In this document: positions 29,042 to 33,216 of the stretch, one piece after another
Layout: the number at the start of each line of letters is the position of its first letter
How positions within the stretch are numbered: the stretch's first letter is position 1
Program-made: the position numbers and the translations under genes
Notes under the pieces: model-generated
The model's database searches: none
What the model saw: the letters and a program-made list of their open reading frames with translations, nothing else
Told to the model about the DNA's origin: nothing
Origin: Myxococcales bacterium
GTDB lineage: Bacteria > Myxococcota_A > SURF-8
NCBI GenBank assembly: GCA_003598065.1
Contig: QZKR01000101.1
Coordinates: 1 to 33,216, forward strand
Length of the DNA: 33,216 bases
Direction of reading: 5' to 3'

Positions 29042-29881
29042 ATGGATCCAACCGAAAATCGACATCCCGCCTCCCAGGACGCCGAAGGCGACGCGCCGCT
29101 CGACCGCCTGCGGCAGGTTCTGCCGTCGCGCGAGGCCTTGCGGACGACGGCCCTCCGGGCGGCGGCCGTTTTCTTTCTTTCCTTCGTCGTCGCCTGGATC
29201 TTCCGCGATCCGTTGACCGCCCTGATCCGCTGGCCGCTGGCCGCCGGCTCTCCCGACGCGGCGGTCCAGACCATCTTCCTTCGCGTCTTCGACGCCTTTT
29301 TCATCCACATGAAGCTCTGCGCCTACGTCGCCTTTCTGCCGACCTTGCCGTATCTGGTTTTCCGCCTCTGGCGGCTGGCCCGGGCCGGGTTCGCGGCGCG
29401 CGGCGCGCAGTTGGGATGGGGTCCGCCCTTCGCGCTGCTCGGCTGTTTTCTGGCCGGTCTCGCCTTCGCCCTCGTCGTCGCCCTGCCGATGGCGTTTCGT
29501 TTTCTCGTCGGTTACAGCATGGAAGGGGAGGGGATCTTCCTCGGCCGCGGCGATCCGTCCGCGTCCGATCTCCTGCAGGTGTCGATGAGCGAGCACGTCT
29601 CGCTGACGATGGACATGCTGGTGGCCTTCGGCGTCGGTTTTCAGCTTCCGCTCGCGATGGCTCTGCTCGCCCGCATGGGCCTCGTTTCCTCGCGCGCCTT
29701 CGCGGCGCGGCGCGGCGAGGCGCTGGTCGGTCTGGCCGTTTTCGCCGCCGTGCTCACGCCGCCCGATCCGTGGACGCTGTTCATTCTGCTCGTTCCGCTC
29801 ATGGCGCTTTACGAAGCCGGCATCCGGCTCGGCCGGCTCGCCGAGCGCCGCGCCCCCTCCTCCCCTCCCTCCGGCGAGTAA
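29042..29881 (+). CDS. tatC: Sec-independent protein translocase TatC (divergent)
   Basis: A 279-residue inner-membrane protein with about six hydrophobic segments, the twin-arginine signal receptor of the Tat pathway. The C-terminal half is clear: VAFGVGFQLPLAMALLARMGLVSSRAF, VGLAVFAAVLTPPDPWTLFILLVPLMALYEAGI matches the TatC signature (FGxxFExP, LTPPD, P-x3-LYE). The N terminus is atypical: a 40-residue polar leader precedes the first membrane segment, and the usual HLxELRxR recognition motif is reduced to PLDRLRQVLPSREALR. The conserved Glu of FExP is Gln here (FQLP). No tatA or tatB lies nearby. It begins just after a strong terminator with no promoter visible between, so the start may be elsewhere or read-through is used. 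A ParA-like gene follows after 66 bp. Confidence 0.85.
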   Translation: MDPTENRHPASQDAEGDAPLDRLRQVLPSREALRTTALRAAAVFFLSFVVAWIFRDPLTALIRWPLAAGSPDAAVQTIFLRVFDAFFIHMKLCAYVAFLPTLPYLVFRLWRLARAGFAARGAQLGWGPPFALLGCFLAGLAFALVVALPMAFRFLVGYSMEGEGIFLGRGDPSASDLLQVSMSEHVSLTMDMLVAFGVGFQLPLAMALLARMGLVSSRAFAARRGEALVGLAVFAAVLTPPDPWTLFILLVPLMALYEAGIRLGRLAERRAPSSPPSGE

Positions 29882-29947
29882 AAACGTTCATCGGCTCTGG
29901 CCGAGCCGCTTCGTCTGTGCTAGAAAAGACAAACAAGGGGCGTCAGC

Positions 29948-30541
29948 ATGGTCATCGCGTTCATTCATCAAAAGGGCGGCACGGGCAAGAGCACGCTGTC
30001 CGTCGCCGCCGCGCTCTGGCTGGCCCGGCGCGGCAAGCGCGTCCTCATCCTCGACGCCGACAGCCAGGGCACCAGCAGCACCTGGGGCCGTCGCTACGGC
30101 GAGCGCTACGGCGTGTCCGCCCGTCATCAGAACGAGCGATTGCTGGTGAGCATGGTGCGCGAGTTCAAGAAGCAGTTCGATCACATCGTCATCGACCTGC
30201 CGCCGACCGTCACCCCGCAGACGGAAAAGGCGATCGAGGCGGCCGATTACCTGGTCATTCCGATGCGCGCCTCGCAGGCCGACGTCTGGGCCCTGGATCG
30301 GCTGGTGGCGCTGATTCTCGTCTCCGATCGCAAGCCCGCGCCGCCCTTCAAGGTCGTTTTCACCCAGTGCGCTCCCCATGAAATCGCGCCGTTTATCGGC
30401 ACGCTGAAAACGCGCAAGGTGCGCTTCTGCCCGACGACGATCCCCCACGCGCCAGAATGGCGGGCGCTGTTCGACGGCTGGGATCTCACGCCGGCGATGG
30501 AGGCCGCCGTCGCCGACCTCTTCGCCGATCTGGAGGTGTAG
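29948..30541 (+). CDS. short ParA/MinD-type ATPase, orphan
   Basis: A 197-residue P-loop ATPase with the deviant Walker A K9-G-G-T-G-K14-S-T, Walker A' region VLILDADSQGTSSTW (D36, D38) and Walker B HIVIDLPP (D83). It is shorter than typical chromosomal ParA (about 250-290) and lacks an N-terminal HTH, like the small ParA proteins of plasmids and of positioning systems for chemoreceptors or carboxysomes. No parB, parS or minE-like gene is seen. AAGGGG (29936-29941) precedes the ATG. It converges on glyS with a bidirectional hairpin between them. What cargo it positions is unknown. Confidence 0.88.
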   Translation: MVIAFIHQKGGTGKSTLSVAAALWLARRGKRVLILDADSQGTSSTWGRRYGERYGVSARHQNERLLVSMVREFKKQFDHIVIDLPPTVTPQTEKAIEAADYLVIPMRASQADVWALDRLVALILVSDRKPAPPFKVVFTQCAPHEIAPFIGTLKTRKVRFCPTTIPHAPEWRALFDGWDLTPAMEAAVADLFADLEV

Positions 30542-30544
30542 CCG

Positions 30545-30579
30545 CTTCCGGCTCGGTCGTTTCGACCGGCGAGCCGGAG
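30545..30579. terminator. bidirectional hairpin between convergent genes
   Basis: CTTCCGGCTCGGTCG (30545-30559) pairs with CGACCGGCGAGCCGGAG (30563-30579) with two bulged bases. It fills the 42-bp gap between the stops of the ParA-like gene and glyS. No T tract, so termination may depend on the stem alone or on Rho. Confidence 0.5.
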
Positions 30580-30583
30580 GGCG

Positions 30584-32647
30584 CTACTCCGTCTGCAGGC
30601 GGCGGAAGTCGGCCACTTGCAGGAAGAGGTCGGCGAGGTGGCCCAAGAGCGCCAGGCGGTTGTCGCGCACCGCTTTGTCCTCGGCCATCACCATCACGTC
30701 GTCGAAGAGCTTGTCCACCGGCGCTTTCAGCTCGGCCATCGCTTCGAGAGCGGCCCCATAATGGCCTTGTTTGAGTTCGACGCCGGCCTTGTCGCGCACC
30801 TGCTGATAGCGCGCCCACAGTTGATGCTCGCTGTCGTCGGCGAACAGGTTCGGCGTCACCACCGCCTGCGGCCGCTGTTTGAGGATGTTCATCACGCGCT
30901 TGAAGGCGATCGCCAGGGATTGGAATTCGGGGCGCTTCATGAAGGAGACGAGCGCGGCCAGCTTCGCCTCGGCTTCGGGCAGGAAATTGAAGCCGGCGCC
31001 GACCACGGCGTCAACGACGTCGGCGGGGTAATCGCTCACGCGCCAGTTGCGATAGCGGCCCTCGATAAACGCCGCTATGTCGGCGGCCGTCGCTTCGGCC
31101 GGCCGCCGCAGCTTCGATCCGAGCGCGCTGACGGCGAACTGGATCCACGCTTGCAGCGGCACGCGATAGCCGCGCTGGACCAGGATGCGCAGCACGCCTA
31201 AAGACTGGCGGCGCAACGCATAGGGATCGGCCGCGCCGCTGGGAATGAGGCCCACGCCGAAGCAGCCGGCGACCGTGTCCATCTTGTCGGCCAGGGCGAC
31301 CAGGGCCGCGACGTCGCTTTCCGGCAGGGCGTCCTCGGCGAAGCGCGGCCAGTAGTGCTGCTCGATCGCCTCGCAGACGGCCTTCTTCTCGCCGTCCAGT
31401 TCGGCGTAGATGCTTCCTATCGCGCCCTGCAGGTCGGGAAACTCGTAGACGACGCTCGTAAGCAGGTCGGCCTTGGCGAGGGCCGCCGCGCGCAACGCGT
31501 CCTCCAGCGCCTCGGCGTTGACGTGGGAAACCAGGAATCGCACGTGCTCCTGGATGCGCTGCACCTTTTCGGCGATCGTGCCCAGCCGTTCCTCGAAGGT
31601 GACGCCGGCGAGGCCCGGGGCGAAATCGGCGAGCCGCTTTTTCCGGTCTTCCTCGTAGAAGAAACGCGCGTCGCTCAGCCGCGCCCGCAGCACCCGCTCG
31701 TTGCCGGCGATCGTCACCTTGGGATCGGCGACCTGCGTATTGGAGAAAAGAACGAAGTGCGACAGCAGCCGGCCCTTGTCGTCCAGGACGGGGAAGTAGC
31801 GCTGGTGCTTGGTCATCGAGCTGATGAGCACCTCCTTCGGCACGGCGAGAAACGCCGCGTCGAAGGAGCCGATCTCGCCGAAGGGATACTCCACGAGATT
31901 CGCCACCTCGGCGGTCAGGGCGTCGCTGGCGCGCAGCTTTCCATGAAGCGAATCGGCAAGACGCGTCGCTTCCTGGCGCACGAGCTTGCGCCGCTCCTCG
32001 GGATCGGCGATGACGTAAGCCTGGCTCAGATGGGCGAAGAACGCTTCGATGCCGCGCACGGCGAACGGCTCGGGCCGCATGAAGCGGTGGCCTCGGCTCG
32101 TGTCGCCGCTTTGGACGCCGGCGAAGTCGAAGGGCACGGTCTCGCCGTCGAAAACGGCGAGAATCCAGAGGATCGGCCGCACGAAGGTCTCGTCGTGCGA
32201 GGCCCATTTCATCGATTTCGGAAAGGGGAGGCGCGGAATCTGCTTTTTGAGCAGCTCGGGCAGCAGGCCCTTCGTTCTCTGTCCCTGGGTATGGACGGTC
32301 GCCTGGACGCATGCGCCCTTCGGCGTTTCCACCTTTTCCAGGTCTTCCACGGCCACGCCGCGCGATTTGGCGAAGCCGAGCGCGGTTTTCGTCGGCGCGC
32401 CGTCGGGACCGAAGCACAATTCGACTTTCGGCCCCAGCACTTTTTCGACGCGGTCCGGCTGCTCGGCGGCGAGCGACGGAATGACGACGCCGATCCGGCG
32501 CGGCGTGCCGAAGGTCTGGATTCGCCCGTGCTCGACGCCCAGCGCGTCGAGGTCTTTCGCCAGCGACGCGGCCATGGCTTCCAGGGCGGGAGCGATGTAG
32601 CCCGCCGGGATCTCCTCGCAACCGATCTCGAAAATCAACTCCGCCAT
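30584..32647 (-). CDS. glyS: glycyl-tRNA synthetase beta subunit
   Basis: A 687-residue beta subunit of the alpha2-beta2 bacterial glycyl-tRNA synthetase, which binds tRNA-Gly while the alpha subunit carries the active site. The N terminus MAELIFEIGCEEIPAGYIAP, the FGTPRRIGVVI motif, ESDVAALVALADKMDTVAGCFGVGLIPSGAADPYALRRQSLGVLRI and the C-terminal anticodon-binding-like region (VTPNLFADDSEHQLWARYQQ) are all characteristic. Length matches E. coli GlyS (about 689). ATG 32647 was chosen because it starts the conserved N terminus two bases after the glyQ stop (TGATTATG), implying translational coupling; the frame itself stays open further upstream. Confidence 0.96.
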   Translation of the reverse strand: MAELIFEIGCEEIPAGYIAPALEAMAASLAKDLDALGVEHGRIQTFGTPRRIGVVIPSLAAEQPDRVEKVLGPKVELCFGPDGAPTKTALGFAKSRGVAVEDLEKVETPKGACVQATVHTQGQRTKGLLPELLKKQIPRLPFPKSMKWASHDETFVRPILWILAVFDGETVPFDFAGVQSGDTSRGHRFMRPEPFAVRGIEAFFAHLSQAYVIADPEERRKLVRQEATRLADSLHGKLRASDALTAEVANLVEYPFGEIGSFDAAFLAVPKEVLISSMTKHQRYFPVLDDKGRLLSHFVLFSNTQVADPKVTIAGNERVLRARLSDARFFYEEDRKKRLADFAPGLAGVTFEERLGTIAEKVQRIQEHVRFLVSHVNAEALEDALRAAALAKADLLTSVVYEFPDLQGAIGSIYAELDGEKKAVCEAIEQHYWPRFAEDALPESDVAALVALADKMDTVAGCFGVGLIPSGAADPYALRRQSLGVLRILVQRGYRVPLQAWIQFAVSALGSKLRRPAEATAADIAAFIEGRYRNWRVSDYPADVVDAVVGAGFNFLPEAEAKLAALVSFMKRPEFQSLAIAFKRVMNILKQRPQAVVTPNLFADDSEHQLWARYQQVRDKAGVELKQGHYGAALEAMAELKAPVDKLFDDVMVMAEDKAVRDNRLALLGHLADLFLQVADFRRLQTE

Positions 32648-32649
32648 AA

Positions 32650-33216
32650 TCAGCCCCGTTTCGCCGCGGCGGCCTTCGCCGCCTCGTCCTTGCTTTGCCG
32701 CTTCTCCAGCCCCTCCGCCACGCGCGTCCAGTCGGCGACGAGCGCCGCCCGCTGGGCCTCGGGCGCGGCGTCGAGCATCGGGTAGCCCATGCGATGACGC
32801 AGCAGCACGTAGCCCTCGGCGCTCAGGCGCGCCAGCTTGCGGACGCGGGCGATGTACTGCTGCCGCTCGGTGACGGAAATGGCGTTGCGCGCGTCCAGCA
32901 GGTTGAAGGCGTGGGAGCATTTCAGGCAGAAATCGTAGGCCGGCAGAATCAGGCCGGCCCTGGCCAGCCGCATCGCCTCGCGTTCGTACTCGGCGAAGTG
33001 ATCGAACTGCGTCGCCACGTCGGCTTCGTCGAAATTGAAGCGGCTCCACTGCACTTCGTCCTGGTGGTGCACCTGGCCGTAGGTCACGCCGTGGTCCCAT
33101 TCCAGGTCGTAAACGCTGTTCTTGTTCTGCAGGTACATGGCGATGCGTTCGAGGCCGTAGGTGAGTTCCACCGTCACCGGCTTCAGATCGATGCCGCCCA
33201 CCTGCTGAAAGTAGGT
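32650..33216 (-). CDS. glyQ: glycyl-tRNA synthetase alpha subunit, 5'-truncated by window edge
   Basis: The last 188 or so residues of the catalytic alpha subunit (full length about 290-300). The frame runs off the right edge: [50 protein letters not shown] and [20 protein letters not shown] are GlyQ hallmarks. The C terminus has a Lys/Ala-rich tail ([13 protein letters not shown]). It is immediately followed by glyS on the same strand. Confidence 0.95.
   Translation of the reverse strand, partial: TYFQQVGGIDLKPVTVELTYGLERIAMYLQNKNSVYDLEWDHGVTYGQVHHQDEVQWSRFNFDEADVATQFDHFAEYEREAMRLARAGLILPAYDFCLKCSHAFNLLDARNAISVTERQQYIARVRKLARLSAEGYVLLRHRMGYPMLDAAPEAQRAALVADWTRVAEGLEKRQSKDEAAKAAAAKRG

Noticed and set aside
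27124-30381. A 1085-codon plus-strand frame running through acyl-CoA dehydrogenase, tatC and the ParA-like gene
   Set aside because: Off-frame Arg-rich translation crossing three well-supported genes and a strong terminator; no recognisable motif.
32648-33100. N-terminal extension of glyS to 33100
   Set aside because: The extension is an off-frame reading of glyQ; the conserved GlyS N terminus begins at 32647, two bases after the glyQ stop.

Overview
The window is a G+C-rich stretch of a diderm (Gram-negative) bacterial chromosome. LptD at the left edge shows an LPS-type outer membrane, and glycyl-tRNA synthetase is split into alpha and beta subunits. The large number of lipoproteins with acidic (xx)DGD linkers and Cys-rich modules, together with an NDP-forming acyl-CoA synthetase and a long DmdC-like acyl-CoA dehydrogenase, resembles Deltaproteobacteria-like lineages (Myxococcota, Desulfobacterota, Lernaellota and relatives). 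I cannot fix the phylum from the sequence alone.

Layout. 0-4.7 kb: the 3' part of lptD, an exported protein of unknown function and a CPBP-family membrane protease. 4.7-11.2 kb: a cluster of four cell-surface lipoproteins (4687, 5915, 8147, 9517). All have a lipobox followed by an Asp/Gly/Glu-rich linker. One carries about 15 copies of a hybrid repeat combining a YD-type motif with a thrombospondin-3-like Ca-binding motif. The cluster also holds two near-identical 84-bp palindromic elements, paired hairpins and the leftover tail of a lost DGD gene. 11.4-13.7 kb: a B12-binding/radical SAM enzyme overlapped for 130 nt by a tandem-MerR regulator. 14.0-17.8 kb: an M30-like metalloprotease lipoprotein followed by three small exported proteins, two of which are paralogues. 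18.0-20.2 kb: an NDP-forming acyl-CoA synthetase, preceded by a near-perfect FadR(TetR)-type operator and a good sigma-70-like promoter.

20.3-25.8 kb is the most unusual part. A ThiF/MoeB-like E1 enzyme and a cysteine desulfurase, natural partners in sulfur transfer, are separated by a roughly 4.2-kb island. The island contains a REP-associated tyrosine transposase (RAYT). Long palindromic repeats of about 100 bp lie on both sides of it, in opposite orientation left and right. Three genes of unknown function (22573, 23810, 24421), two of them clearly AT-rich, sit one by one between successive repeats, which gives a cassette-like layout. The first of these fuses an unknown helical region to a phage-type DUF2793 module.

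25.8-33.2 kb is housekeeping-like: cysteine desulfurase, acyl-CoA dehydrogenase with a strong terminator, a divergent TatC, an orphan ParA-type ATPase, and convergent glyS-glyQ running off the right edge. At least five unrelated palindromic repeat families lie between genes. I saw no rRNA, tRNA or CRISPR array.
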